64,000 bases of DNA, from positions 186,001 through 250,000 of the forward strand of contig NZ_FNCW01000005.1 in assembly GCF_900099815.1 (NCBI RefSeq). The letters run 5' to 3'. The position numbers were made by a program, and so were the translations under genes. The notes beneath the pieces were generated by a model that worked only from the letters and a program-made list of their open reading frames with translations, ran no database searches and had not been told where the DNA came from. How positions within the stretch are numbered: the first letter of the stretch is position 1; every line of letters starts with the position of its first letter. Positions 30,590 to 39,304 of this stretch are shown piece by piece. The DNA comes from Psychroflexus sediminis (GTDB lineage: Bacteria > Bacteroidota > Bacteroidia > Flavobacteriales > Flavobacteriaceae).

Positions 30590-30681
30590 TAGCCTGTTCT
30601 GTAAAGCATGTGTCGCTATAAACTTAGGTTTTCTCAGGCAAAATCAAATTAAACCAGACACATCATTAATAGAAGTTAGAC

Positions 30682-32070
30682 TTATTTCATAGATTCCAAA
30701 ATCTCTTTAATGTCTTTCTCTGTGGTATCCGGATTTATAAAACAGAATCTGGCACAGGTAATTTCACCTTCTTCCAAAGTCCACTTGGTAGGGGTAACCA
30801 GGGCAAATCCGCTATCGTGATTTTTGTAGGTCCATTCTCTGTAATCCTCTGCTGTCCAGCCAATTCTTGAAAACAAGACACAGGAAAGACCAGGTTCGCG
30901 TATAAGTTCGACGTGAGGTAATTGCTTTATCTGCTTGGCTGCATTATTAGCGAGTTCCAGTCCTCGCTCAATAGCTGTGGTGTAGCGATCTGTACCATGC
31001 ATGGATAACGAAAACCACAGAGGTAAACCACGCAGCCTTCGGGTTAATTGAATTTGGTAATCCGACGGATTGAAGCCTTGCGCCCCTTTATCTTTGAAAA
31101 TATCTAAATACGCCCCTTTCTGGGAATGTGCATTCTTCGCCAACTCCATGTTTTTATAAATAATAGCCCCGCAATCGTAGGGAGAAAACATCCATTTATG
31201 CGGATCGATGGTCACACTATCAGCTTTTTCAATACCGTTAAAAAGATGCCTTACCGATGGTGCCGCTAGAGCTGCTCCTCCATAGGCAGCATCGACATGA
31301 AACCAAAGTTTTTCTCTTTCAGTCACCTCGGCGATACCTTCCAGGTCATCGATAATCCCCGCATTGGTAGTCCCTCCGGTTGCTACTACAGCAAACAAAC
31401 GCTTTCTGTCAAAATCCGATAAACCCTTGATTTCACTTTCTAAACATTCTTTGGTGAGTTTATACTCTTCACTATCTTCTACGGTAATGATGTCTGCATC
31501 TATCACCTGCGCCATCGCTTTAACTGAAGAGTGGGCTCCACTGGAAGTGATGATTAAACCCTTGAGTTTTTTATTATCGTCATTGAGTGATCTCCAGTAT
31601 TCTCGGGCGGTTACAATAGCAGAAAGATTGGCTGCTGTCCCCCCACTGGTAAACACACCAAATGTCTCATCTGGCATTCCCGTGAGAGAAACCAGCCATT
31701 CCATAGCTCTGTTTTCACAAAAAATTCCACCACCACCAGTCATCCAATAAGCCCCGTGAATACTAGCCGCAGAGGTCACCAAATCAAATAAAACTGCCGC
31801 TCGGGTTGGTGCTGCAGGAACAAACGCAAGATGACGAGGATGATCTACAGGAACTGAGGCTTTAACCAAAATATCCCGAAACAATTGAAAAGCCTTCTCT
31901 CCACCTATACCTTCTTTGGTAACTGTATCTCCAACTAACTCCAATAACTCGTGCTCTTGTTTAGGTTTACCCAGTTCTGGAGATGTATTGGATATTCTAT
32001 TGATCGCATATTTCATGATGTCGAGGGTCATCTCGACAGTCTCCATGTCAATAGCGTGCATGCTTTTCAT
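30682..32070 (-). CDS. PLP-dependent group II decarboxylase family protein
   Basis: A 462-residue fold-type I PLP enzyme related to aromatic-L-amino-acid, glutamate and 2,4-diaminobutyrate decarboxylases. GVFTSGGTAANLSAIVTAR binds the phosphate. WFHVDAAYGGAAL supplies the Asp and Ala around the pyridine ring. The Schiff-base lysine is in SVTIDPHKWMFSPYDCG. TRRLRGLPLWFSLSMHG is a typical C-domain segment. The substrate cannot be assigned. It starts four bases after bshC ends, so the two are almost certainly cotranscribed, which raises the question of a link to thiol or amino-acid metabolism. Confidence 0.88.
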   Translation of the reverse strand: MKSMHAIDMETVEMTLDIMKYAINRISNTSPELGKPKQEHELLELVGDTVTKEGIGGEKAFQLFRDILVKASVPVDHPRHLAFVPAAPTRAAVLFDLVTSAASIHGAYWMTGGGGIFCENRAMEWLVSLTGMPDETFGVFTSGGTAANLSAIVTAREYWRSLNDDNKKLKGLIITSSGAHSSVKAMAQVIDADIITVEDSEEYKLTKECLESEIKGLSDFDRKRLFAVVATGGTTNAGIIDDLEGIAEVTEREKLWFHVDAAYGGAALAAPSVRHLFNGIEKADSVTIDPHKWMFSPYDCGAIIYKNMELAKNAHSQKGAYLDIFKDKGAQGFNPSDYQIQLTRRLRGLPLWFSLSMHGTDRYTTAIERGLELANNAAKQIKQLPHVELIREPGLSCVLFSRIGWTAEDYREWTYKNHDSGFALVTPTKWTLEEGEITCARFCFINPDTTEKDIKEILESMK

Positions 32071-32073
32071 AGC

Positions 32074-33687
32074 TTATGATTTTGTATTGTAAATAGTTAA
32101 TTCTAAACAGAGAAATTCAAATTGAAAGGGATCTAATTCCTCCATTAATTCAGGAATAAGCCGATCGCCATAATCCACATAAATTTCACTGAAATTGAGT
32201 ATTCTTTCCTGTAAAGATCGGTTGGGAAATAACAGGGCCTGCAGCTCCAAAACACGATCATTTTCCTCCTTTAGTTTGCGTTTCTGAGCATTTAATAAAC
32301 GTTTTTCCAAATGATCCAAACCATTCTTTTGCTTTTTCTCCTGTGCAGCAACAGCTCCGTAAAATGATGGATCTGTTTTGGCAGCCAGCTCATATAAATC
32401 GTCAAACTGCTTTTCTAAATGCTTTTTCTGACTTTCGAAATCAATTTCAATGGAAGAATTTTTCTTGGTTTGTTTGGCTTCCAGAGCTTCAGGAGACAGG
32501 AATAAATCCTGAATGGAAGTCTCTAGTTTTTTTAGCTTCCTGGATATTTTATCAGAATAGAGTAAAACTGAATTTCGCAACATCAACATGGGAAAGGCTA
32601 CATTTTCAGCTTCAAATAAAGACTTTAACTCCAGCCAATAGGCTAATTCCCCTCCTCCACCAATGTAGGCTAAATTAGGCAAAATCACTTCTTGATAGAG
32701 AGGTCGCATGACGACATTTGGTGAAAAACGCTCAGGGTACTCATCGACCAAATTTAAAATTCCCTGTTCAGAAAACCGGAGTTCTGTCTCCAGAACGCAA
32801 TAGTCATCGTCTTGCTTGACAATTCGCTTTCTGATTCCCTTATGCATATAAAACAAGTTAATCTCTCGCGGATTCACTTGAACATTATAGCCCAACTCGG
32901 CTAATTTTCCCGCTTGTTTTTCAGTTTGACGAAAGGCGGTATGGTATAGCAGGTCGTTTTTTATGTGACTGGAAAACATGGATTTTACTCTGGCATCATC
33001 AGCATCCAGGATCACAAGTCCATAATCTCCAAACAGCTCATTAGCCAAAAATCGGGTAGCACTGGCTAAGGTTTCATGTTCTAAATAAGCCACTTTAAAA
33101 AGCCCCTTCAGGTACTCTGCGTTTTCGCTTTTTCCAAATTCTTTTTCTAGGCTTTGAGCTAATTCTTCCAAGCCTGAAGTGGATAAATGCCCAACCGCAC
33201 CTTCTGCTTCTCTTTTCCATTCAAGCTTCTGTTCTTTGAAATTGAAAAAATTGATTTCATCAAAATCATGATCTTCAGATGCCATCCAGTAAATAGGAAC
33301 AAAATTGGAATCGGGATAGTTTTCTTTGAGTTGTTTTGCCGCGTTGATTGTGGAAACAATCTTGTATAAAAAGTAAAGCGGACCAGTGAATAAATTCAGC
33401 TGATGACCTGTAGTTACGGTAAATGTGGAATGCTCCAAAAGCAAATCAAGATGATGCTGAGTCGCTTCTGAAGTTGATAAAGCTTCATATTGTAATTTTA
33501 GCACTTCGACTAAACCCGGCCGATGATCATGGCTGTAAGATTTACTTTTCTCTTCAATTTGACTTTTAAAATTACCAACGGAAGGAAATCTGTTGTAGTA
33601 TGGCTTTAAACTTTTCTTTTCTTCAATATAATCTAAAATAAGATCGCTAAAGAATCCTGTGGATCGAAAAGGTAAACAGTCAGCCAT
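32074..33687 (-). CDS. bshC: Bacillithiol biosynthesis cysteine-adding enzyme BshC
   Basis: The putative last enzyme of bacillithiol synthesis, which joins cysteine to GlcN-malate. The 537-residue protein carries the family signatures VTTGHQLNLFTGPLYFLYKI (Rossmann-like core), YWMASEDHDFDEINFF and LPNLAYIGGGGELAYWLELK. A coiled-coil stretch (about residues 375-490) precedes the C-terminus, as in the known BshC structure. The other bsh genes are not in the window. Bacillithiol is the main low-molecular-weight thiol in many Bacteroidota. It is the first gene of a pair with the PLP decarboxylase, and has a TATATTTG box 23 bases upstream. Confidence 0.95.
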   Translation of the reverse strand: MADCLPFRSTGFFSDLILDYIEEKKSLKPYYNRFPSVGNFKSQIEEKSKSYSHDHRPGLVEVLKLQYEALSTSEATQHHLDLLLEHSTFTVTTGHQLNLFTGPLYFLYKIVSTINAAKQLKENYPDSNFVPIYWMASEDHDFDEINFFNFKEQKLEWKREAEGAVGHLSTSGLEELAQSLEKEFGKSENAEYLKGLFKVAYLEHETLASATRFLANELFGDYGLVILDADDARVKSMFSSHIKNDLLYHTAFRQTEKQAGKLAELGYNVQVNPREINLFYMHKGIRKRIVKQDDDYCVLETELRFSEQGILNLVDEYPERFSPNVVMRPLYQEVILPNLAYIGGGGELAYWLELKSLFEAENVAFPMLMLRNSVLLYSDKISRKLKKLETSIQDLFLSPEALEAKQTKKNSSIEIDFESQKKHLEKQFDDLYELAAKTDPSFYGAVAAQEKKQKNGLDHLEKRLLNAQKRKLKEENDRVLELQALLFPNRSLQERILNFSEIYVDYGDRLIPELMEELDPFQFEFLCLELTIYNTKS

Positions 33688-33710
33688 GTTTTAAAAGTTT
33701 AGAATAAACG

Positions 33711-33718
33711 CAAATATA
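33711..33718 (-). promoter_or_regulatory. -7 promoter box of the bshC operon
   Basis: TATATTTG on the minus strand, perfect match, no clear -33 box. Confidence 0.5.
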
Positions 33719-33816
33719 GAAGAGGTTAACCAAAAAGCTTTAAAAGATACGTTAATATGAAAAATCACTTTTACACCAGCAATATAAAATGACTTAAAGA
33801 ATTTTAATTTTGTCTT

Positions 33817-33857
33817 CCTGAGCCCTTCGACTATGCTCAGGATAAACTAAAGTCGAA
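33817..33857. repeat. Dispersed palindromic repeat, short copy
   Basis: Two interleaved inverted repeats: CCTGAGC (33817-33823) with GCTCAGG (33835-33841), and TTCGACT (33826-33832) with AGTCGAA (33851-33857). The right half resembles 17222-17243. It lies in the 248-base gap between bshC and rimO; the rest of that gap holds nothing else. Confidence 0.65.
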
Positions 33858-33935
33858 AAATTGACAAAATATCTCAATTATACTCGATTTGACGTTTTTT
33901 ATCAACTACCGGCATAATAGCGTAGCATCAGTAAG

Positions 33936-35258
33936 TTAATTCAGGATAGCTTCTACAGAAACCGGCTCTCCATACAAATCGAAGTCTCCAGCATCGGTAA
34001 TTTTAATTTCAGCAAATTCACCTGTCTTCAAGTAGTGTGCTTTAGCATCTATCAACACTTCGTTATCCACATCCGGAGAGTCATATTCTGTTCTTCCCAC
34101 AAAGTAACCCCCTTCTTTTCTGTCGATGACACATCTGAAGCTTTTTCCTATTTTCTGCTGATTCAATTCCCAGGAAATCTGAGACTGAATCTCCATGATT
34201 TCGTTTGCACGCTGAATTTTCACATCCTCAGGCACATTATCTTCCAGGTTATAAGCATGGGTATTTTCTTCATGAGAATAAGTAAAACAACCCAATCGCT
34301 CAAAACGCATTTCACTTACCCAGTCTTTCAGTTCCTGAAAATCCGCTTCGGTTTCCCCGGGATAACCAACAATCAAGGTGGTTCTTATGGCCATATTAGG
34401 CACCTCTTTTCTGAATTTATAGAGCAAGTCATTGGTTTTCTTATGTGTAGTTCCCCTTCGCATCGATTTCAGTAAATGATCTGAAATATGCTGAAGCGGA
34501 ATATCAATATAGTTACAAACTTTTGGCTCTTCTCTTATCACGTCGAGAACATCGGTTGGAAAACCTGTGGGGAATGCATAATGCAAACGAATCCATTCGA
34601 TGCCTTCCACTTTAACGAGTTCTTTCAGTAATTCTGCTAAATTTCTTTTTTTGTATAAATCTAAACCATAGTAGGTCAAATCCTGAGCGATCAAAATAAG
34701 TTCCTTGACGCCTTGTTTAGCAAGATTTTTAGCTTCAGTGACCAAGTCTTCAATCGGGGTGGATTTGTGTCCGCCACGCATCAGTGGAATCGCACAAAAA
34801 GAGCATGGCCTGTCACAACCTTCTGCAATCTTCAGAAAGGCATAGTTTTTTGGGGTCGTTGTTAAACGCTCTCCGATAAGCTCATGTTTATAATCTGCTC
34901 CCAAAGCTTTGAGCAAAGCTGGGAGTTCAGTCGTTCCAAAGTACTGATCTACATTCGGAATTTCTTTTTGTAAATCTGGTTTATAACGCTCAGACAAGCA
35001 ACCCGTCACAAATACCTTCTCGACGTCACCATTTTCTTTCTTCTGAACGTAGTCTAAAATCGTATTAACAGACTCTTCCTTGGCATTATCAATAAATCCA
35101 CAGGTATTGATCACCACGATATCCCCTTCGGTTTCGTGAGCAACATCTTTACCGCTGGCTTTGAGCTGACCCATTAAAACCTCAGAATCGTAAATATTTT
35201 TACTGCAGCCTAAAGTGACAACATTGATTTTATTTTTCTTAATTGACTTTGTTCTCAT
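33936..35258 (-). CDS. rimO: Ribosomal protein S12 methylthiotransferase
   Basis: Radical-SAM enzyme that adds a methylthio group to an aspartate of ribosomal protein S12. The 440-residue protein has an N-terminal UPF0004 domain (KINVVTLGCSKNIYDSEVLM; further cysteines in NTCGFIDNAKEESVN and VTGCLSERY) that binds one iron-sulfur cluster. The radical-SAM CxxxCxxC is in GCDRPCSFCAIPLMRGGHKS. A C-terminal TRAM domain ends the protein. The start is the ATG at 35256-35258 (MRTKSIKKNK); the upstream in-frame extension overlaps the promoter. RimO rather than MiaB is indicated by the PLMRG-HKS sequence. Confidence 0.95.
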   Translation of the reverse strand: MRTKSIKKNKINVVTLGCSKNIYDSEVLMGQLKASGKDVAHETEGDIVVINTCGFIDNAKEESVNTILDYVQKKENGDVEKVFVTGCLSERYKPDLQKEIPNVDQYFGTTELPALLKALGADYKHELIGERLTTTPKNYAFLKIAEGCDRPCSFCAIPLMRGGHKSTPIEDLVTEAKNLAKQGVKELILIAQDLTYYGLDLYKKRNLAELLKELVKVEGIEWIRLHYAFPTGFPTDVLDVIREEPKVCNYIDIPLQHISDHLLKSMRRGTTHKKTNDLLYKFRKEVPNMAIRTTLIVGYPGETEADFQELKDWVSEMRFERLGCFTYSHEENTHAYNLEDNVPEDVKIQRANEIMEIQSQISWELNQQKIGKSFRCVIDRKEGGYFVGRTEYDSPDVDNEVLIDAKAHYLKTGEFAEIKITDAGDFDLYGEPVSVEAILN

Positions 35259-35280
35259 GTATTTTAAAAAAATTGAACTG

Positions 35281-35288
35281 CAAAGATA
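35281..35288 (-). promoter_or_regulatory. -7 promoter box of rimO
   Basis: TATCTTTG on the minus strand, perfect TAnnTTTG, 22 bases before the chosen ATG. Confidence 0.5.
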
Positions 35289-35361
35289 CGATCTCTGAAA
35301 TTGACTGAAGAGCATGTTAACTTAAAGCTTATGTAAAAGACGCAAAGCAACTCATTTGCCT

Positions 35362-35664
35362 TTATGAAACAAGATTGTGGATCCAAATCGTCAGGTCTTG
35401 CTCGTAATACCGCATGACAGAAACCAGCACAATACTACCAATAGCATAAATCCAGTTGGTGGTATTGGTTTTTAAGAAATAATATCCAAGCAGACCTAAA
35501 AGGACCAAAGGCAAAGCCACCAATAAGTTGGTAACCACCCAGCCTCCCTGTATAATCGCTGAAATTTTCAACACCAAAAAGAAAGCCGAGTAAATCACGA
35601 TTATTTTGGTGATGATCAGTTTGTTTTTTTCAGCTGTAAACGGCTTCGGTTTTTGTGCGGTCAT
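35362..35664 (-). CDS. Small membrane protein of unknown function
   Basis: A 100-residue protein with three predicted membrane segments: about 17-38 (LIITKIIVIYSAFFLVLKIS), 44-66 (VTNLLVALPLVLLGLLGYYF) and 70-86 (IYAIGSIVLVSVM). The N-terminus (MTAQKPKPFTAEKNK) is basic and probably cytoplasmic. I recognise no family. It starts three bases after ftsY ends, so it is translated from the ftsY transcript; this suggests but does not prove a role at the membrane with SRP-dependent insertion. Confidence 0.7.
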   Translation of the reverse strand: MTAQKPKPFTAEKNKLIITKIIVIYSAFFLVLKISAIIQGGWVVTNLLVALPLVLLGLLGYYFLKTNTTNWIYAIGSIVLVSVMRYYEQDLTIWIHNLVS

Positions 35665-35667
35665 GAA

Positions 35668-36627
35668 TTATTTATTTGAAAAAAATGAATCAACAAATTC
35701 GTATTTATTAAAGATCTGAAGATCATCCACGCCTTCACCTACTCCGATATACTTCACAGGGATTTTGAATTGATCGCTTATTCCAATAACGACTCCTCCT
35801 TTGGCTGTACCATCAAGTTTGGTAATCGCCAAAGCTGTAACTTCGGTTGCAGCAGTAAATTGCTTGGCTTGCTCAAAGGCATTCTGCCCCGTAGAACCAT
35901 CCAAAACCAAAAGCACTTCGTCAGGAACATTTGGGATCACTTTCTGCATCACACGCTTAATTTTGGTAAGCTCATTCATCAAATTTACTTTATTGTGAAG
36001 TCGGCCTGCAGTATCTAGAATAACCACATCAGCCTCCTGCTTAACAGCACTTTGAACCGTATCAAACGCAACTGAGGCGGGATCGCTTCCCATCTTTTGC
36101 TTAACGATAGAAACGCCTACCCGATCTGCCCAGATCTGAAGCTGATCGACGGCAGCTGCTCGAAACGTATCTCCAGCCCCTAAAACTACTTTTTTTCCTT
36201 TCGATTTGTATTGTTTAGCGAGTTTACCTATCGTGGTTGTTTTCCCAACACCATTCACACCAACCACCATAATCACATACGGCTTTTTGCCTTCGGGCAA
36301 CTCCAAACTTTCTAACTCACCAGTTTCGGATTCACTCAGCAAGCCTGCTATTTCTTCCCTTAAGATGAGATTGAGTTCGTCGGTGCCCAGGTATTTGTCT
36401 TTAGCAACCCGGGCCTCAATTCTGTCTATGATCTTGATCGTAGTTGTGACACCTACATCGCTAGAAACAAGAATTTCTTCAAGATCATCCAGAACGCTTT
36501 CGTCAACTTTGGATTTTCCGGCAACGGCCTTGCTCAGCTTTCCAAAAAAGTCAGTTTTAGACTTCTCCAGACCTTCGTCCAGTTTCTCTTTTTTCTCCTT
36601 AGAAAATATTTTTTTAAAAAAACTCAT
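35668..36627 (-). CDS. ftsY: Signal recognition particle receptor FtsY
   Basis: GTPase that docks SRP-bound ribosomes at the membrane. The 319-residue protein has a short charged N-terminal region (MSFFKKIFSKEKKEKLDEGL), an N domain helix bundle, and the G domain: G1 GVNGVGKTTTIGKLA, the DTFRAAAVDQLQIWA insertion-box segment, G3 LDTAGRLHNK and G4 TKLDGTAKGG. It lacks the long acidic A domain of E. coli FtsY, as is normal in this phylum. It is followed by a small membrane protein gene and preceded by a terminator that ends the ribosomal-protein cluster. Confidence 0.96.
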   Translation of the reverse strand: MSFFKKIFSKEKKEKLDEGLEKSKTDFFGKLSKAVAGKSKVDESVLDDLEEILVSSDVGVTTTIKIIDRIEARVAKDKYLGTDELNLILREEIAGLLSESETGELESLELPEGKKPYVIMVVGVNGVGKTTTIGKLAKQYKSKGKKVVLGAGDTFRAAAVDQLQIWADRVGVSIVKQKMGSDPASVAFDTVQSAVKQEADVVILDTAGRLHNKVNLMNELTKIKRVMQKVIPNVPDEVLLVLDGSTGQNAFEQAKQFTAATEVTALAITKLDGTAKGGVVIGISDQFKIPVKYIGVGEGVDDLQIFNKYEFVDSFFSNK

Positions 36628-36693
36628 CGTTACTATGTATCAAGGTTATAATCAAGCGCACTACAGAGTGAACAAAGATAGACAAAAACAAAA

Positions 36694-36720
36694 AAGCCAT
36701 CGCATAGTTAGCGACGGCTT
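36694..36720 (-). terminator. Terminator of the rpmB-rpmG-DUF4295 operon
   Basis: Minus-strand AAGCCGTCGC pairs with GCGATGGCTT (with one G-U pair), loop TAACTAT, then a T run. It isolates the ribosomal genes from ftsY. Confidence 0.8.
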
Positions 36721-36742
36721 CATGTATAATAAAGTCTTAAAT

Positions 36743-36895
36743 TTATTTGCTCTTTAAAAAATCATTGACATCCTCTGGAGCCATAATTTTTTCTTCAAAG
36801 ACATATGCACCAGATTTTGGTGATTTTACCATTTTGATAGCTTTGGTAAGTCTTTTTGTTCCTGTCTGTATTGTACCAACCGATTTCTTTGCCAT
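36743..36895 (-). CDS. DUF4295-family small protein, probable Bacteroidota-specific ribosomal protein
   Basis: A 50-residue basic protein, MAKKSVGTIQTGTKRLTKAI at the start and NDFLKSK at the end. It belongs to DUF4295, which in Bacteroidota regularly follows rpmG. It is in an operon with rpmB and rpmG: the rpmG stop lies three bases upstream. I recall that a small phylum-specific 50S protein (called bL38) was described in the Flavobacterium johnsoniae ribosome and that this gene is a candidate for it; I cannot check the identity here. It is easy to miss because of its length. Confidence 0.85.
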   Translation of the reverse strand: MAKKSVGTIQTGTKRLTKAIKMVKSPKSGAYVFEEKIMAPEDVNDFLKSK

Positions 36896-36898
36896 AAC

Positions 36899-37081
36899 TT
36901 ATTTAATTTCTTTGTGAACAGTCATTTTCTTCATGATAGGATTGAACTTTTTAAGCTCTAGTCTATCCGGAGTATTTCTTTTGTTCTTAGTTGTAATATA
37001 TCTTGAAGTTCCAGGAAGTCCAGATTCTTTATGCTCTGTACACTCCATTATTACCTGAACTCTATTGCCTTTCTTTGCCAT
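36899..37081 (-). CDS. rpmG: 50S ribosomal protein L33 (bL33), Cys-less form
   Basis: A 60-residue ribosomal protein, [20 protein letters not shown] then [20 protein letters not shown]. It has a single cysteine, so the two CxxC pairs that bind zinc in the C+ form are missing; this is the zinc-independent form. It is the middle gene of rpmB-rpmG-DUF4295, 22 bases after rpmB. Confidence 0.95.
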   Translation of the reverse strand: MAKKGNRVQVIMECTEHKESGLPGTSRYITTKNKRNTPDRLELKKFNPIMKKMTVHKEIK

Positions 37082-37103
37082 AATCTTAATGCTTTATAAA
37101 ATC

Positions 37104-37343
37104 TTATTTAGTCAAGAATCCTTTAGCACGAGCTTCTTTCAAAACGGCATGGATTCCTTTTTTATTGATGGTTTTTAAGATGGAAGTCGATACTTTAAGG
37201 GTGATCCATTTATCTTCTTCAGGGATATAAAATCTCTTCTTAACCAAGTTGACGCTAAATTTACGTCTAGTTCTATTTAATGCGTGGGAAACGTTATTTC
37301 CAGACAATGCTCTTTTTCCAGTAAGCTCACAAACTCTTGACAT
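37104..37343 (-). CDS. rpmB: 50S ribosomal protein L28 (bL28), Cys-less form
   Basis: A 79-residue ribosomal protein: MSRVCELTGKRALSGNNVSH, RTRRKFSVNLVKKRF and a C-terminal KKGIHAVLKEARAKGFL. The CxxC at the N-terminus of the zinc form (CDLCGK type) is here CELTGK, so zinc is not bound. First gene of its small operon. A TTAATTTG sequence at 37379-37386 on the minus strand is a weak promoter candidate. Confidence 0.96.
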   Translation of the reverse strand: MSRVCELTGKRALSGNNVSHALNRTRRKFSVNLVKKRFYIPEEDKWITLKVSTSILKTINKKGIHAVLKEARAKGFLTK

Positions 37344-37427
37344 TATATATACTTTTAGGTGTTATTAAAAACAGGATGCAAATTAACGACTTTTTTCTGA
37401 ATTAGAAAAAATAAATTTCGCTGATTT

Positions 37428-38675
37428 TTATTTTTTTAAAATAGACTCATAAATCAGTTCCAACGCCTTATTGACCGCCTTTTGAGTCACGCGTTCCCGA
37501 TGCTTACCAAACTGGAATTCGTGTACCTGGGTCTCCTGCGGGGTGGCAACAGCAATAAATACAGTCCCAATTTCAGCATCGCTATCGCCCTTGGTTGGAC
37601 CGGCATTTCCAGTTGTAGCAATGGCGAAATCAGATTCGAACATCGTTTGCGCTTTTTCAGCCATAGCCTTCGTGATTTCTGAACTTACAACAGAATATTT
37701 TTCAACCAGTTCTTCTGAAATTTGCAAAACATCATTTTTTGCTGAGGTAGCATAACTTACCACAGAACCTGTAAAATACTTTGAGGCTCCGGGAATTTCA
37801 GTAAACTTAGCTGCCAGTCTTCCTCCTGTACAGCTTTCGGCAGTGACTAAAGTTTTGCCTTTCGTCGTAAAAGCTTCAGCGATTCGTTCCTCAAGCGTCT
37901 GTTCATCTTCATAACCTTTAATGATATCCCCAATAATCCTGTTGAGACTTTCGACAGCTTCATCAAGACCAGATTTCAACTCTGCTTCATCTTCTCCTCT
38001 TGCGCTCAACCTCAGCCTCACTCTACCCAAACTTGGCAGATAAGCAAGTTTAATGAAAGGCGGCAATTGATTTTCCCAGTCTTCTATTCGATCTGCAATA
38101 GCGCTTTCGCCTAAACCATAGGTCAGCACCGTTTTATGGATAATGTATGGCGTTCTAAACCTGTCCTGAAGCCTGGGCAGAGCCTGTTCCGTAAAAATAG
38201 CCTTCATTTCATAAGGCACACCCGGCATAGAAATATAAACAACGTCATCATTTTCAAACCACATTCCCGGGGCAGTACCATATTCATTATGCAGAGGTAT
38301 AGCCTGAGAGGGCATCCAGGCCTGAGACTTATTCGTCTCCAGAATAGGCGTGGAAACATACTTAGCAAAAATATCTTCAACGTGGGCCAGAACTTTTTCA
38401 TCCAGCACCAGTTCGTCATTGAAATACTCGCAAAAGGTATGCTTGGTAATATCATCTTTGGTTGGACCCAGTCCTCCCGTAATAATAACAATATTAGATC
38501 GGGCGGAAGCTTCTTTTAGAGCATTGAGTATGTGAGTTTTTTCGTCTTGAATAGAAGAAATCTGATACACATCAATGCCGATCTTGTTAAGCTGTTTAGC
38601 TATGAAGGCTGAATTGGTATCGATGATTTGACCGATGAGTATTTCATCGCCTATGGTGATTATTTCTGCTTGCAT
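37428..38675 (-). CDS. cinA: CinA-family protein (competence/damage-inducible; NMN amidohydrolase-like)
   Basis: A 415-residue two-domain protein. The N-terminal MoCF-like domain ([36 protein letters not shown]) is linked to a C-terminal CinA domain of about 160 residues ([40 protein letters not shown]). The C-terminal domain hydrolyses nicotinamide mononucleotide to nicotinate mononucleotide in characterised members; the N-terminal domain can act on ADP-ribose. It salvages pyridine nucleotides. It is the third gene of a compact operon with an FAH-family enzyme (3-base gap) and an exonuclease (11-base gap). Confidence 0.93.
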   Translation of the reverse strand: MQAEIITIGDEILIGQIIDTNSAFIAKQLNKIGIDVYQISSIQDEKTHILNALKEASARSNIVIITGGLGPTKDDITKHTFCEYFNDELVLDEKVLAHVEDIFAKYVSTPILETNKSQAWMPSQAIPLHNEYGTAPGMWFENDDVVYISMPGVPYEMKAIFTEQALPRLQDRFRTPYIIHKTVLTYGLGESAIADRIEDWENQLPPFIKLAYLPSLGRVRLRLSARGEDEAELKSGLDEAVESLNRIIGDIIKGYEDEQTLEERIAEAFTTKGKTLVTAESCTGGRLAAKFTEIPGASKYFTGSVVSYATSAKNDVLQISEELVEKYSVVSSEITKAMAEKAQTMFESDFAIATTGNAGPTKGDSDAEIGTVFIAVATPQETQVHEFQFGKHRERVTQKAVNKALELIYESILKK

Positions 38676-38678
38676 AAT

Positions 38679-39293
38679 TTATTTTACCTGTATTGTAAAA
38701 CAAGAAGACTCTTCTATAAAGCCCTCCAAAACATCTCCTTCTTTCACTCGACCAACTCCTGAAGGCGTTCCTGTAAAAATGATATCGCCTATTTTTAAAG
38801 TAAAGTACTGGGATACATACGCGATGAGCTCATCGATCTTCCAAAGCATTTCTGAAGTAGATCCTGCCTGAACGATTTCCTTGTTTTTTTCTAATCTGAA
38901 TTGAATGTTGTTGACCTCCTGAAACTCAGTTTTTGAGATCCAGTGTTCTCCAATTACCGCCGCACCGTCAAAGCACTTTGCCTTTTCCCAGGGCAGACCT
39001 TTATCCTTCAATTGATTTTGTATATCTCTGGCTGTAAAATCAATCCCTAATCCTATTTCGTCATAATACTTAGGAGCAAATTTAGACTGAATGTGTTTCC
39101 CTACTTTTTTGATTTTGACCAAAACCTCAACCTCATGGTGCACCTCATCAGAAAAGGAAGGAATAATAAAGGGGTTATTTTTCAGTAAAACGGAAGAATC
39201 CGGCTTAAGAAAAACAACGGGATGTTCAGGTTTTTCATTTTTTAATTCAGAAATATGGCTAGCATAATTTCTTCCGATGCAAATCAACTTCAT
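38679..39293 (-). CDS. Fumarylacetoacetate hydrolase (FAH) family protein
   Basis: A 204-residue enzyme of the FAH superfamily, which cleaves or decarboxylates beta-keto acids with a divalent metal. MKLICIGRNYASHISELKNE opens the fold. The metal-binding acidic residues are in HEVEVLVKIKKVGK and in the LGIDFTARDIQNQLKDKGLP segment. FTGTPSGVGRV is the conserved C-terminal loop. The substrate is unknown; short forms like this are often acylpyruvase or oxaloacetate decarboxylase-like. It is cotranscribed with cinA and the exonuclease. Confidence 0.88.
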   Translation of the reverse strand: MKLICIGRNYASHISELKNEKPEHPVVFLKPDSSVLLKNNPFIIPSFSDEVHHEVEVLVKIKKVGKHIQSKFAPKYYDEIGLGIDFTARDIQNQLKDKGLPWEKAKCFDGAAVIGEHWISKTEFQEVNNIQFRLEKNKEIVQAGSTSEMLWKIDELIAYVSQYFTLKIGDIIFTGTPSGVGRVKEGDVLEGFIEESSCFTIQVK

Positions 39294-39304
39294 AGGTAAA
39301 TGAT

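Noticed and set aside
30606-30663. A long-range inverted repeat (ATGTGTC with GACACAT) in the DUF2911-decarboxylase gap.
   Set aside because: Only seven bases with a 42-base loop; expected by chance in AT-rich DNA.
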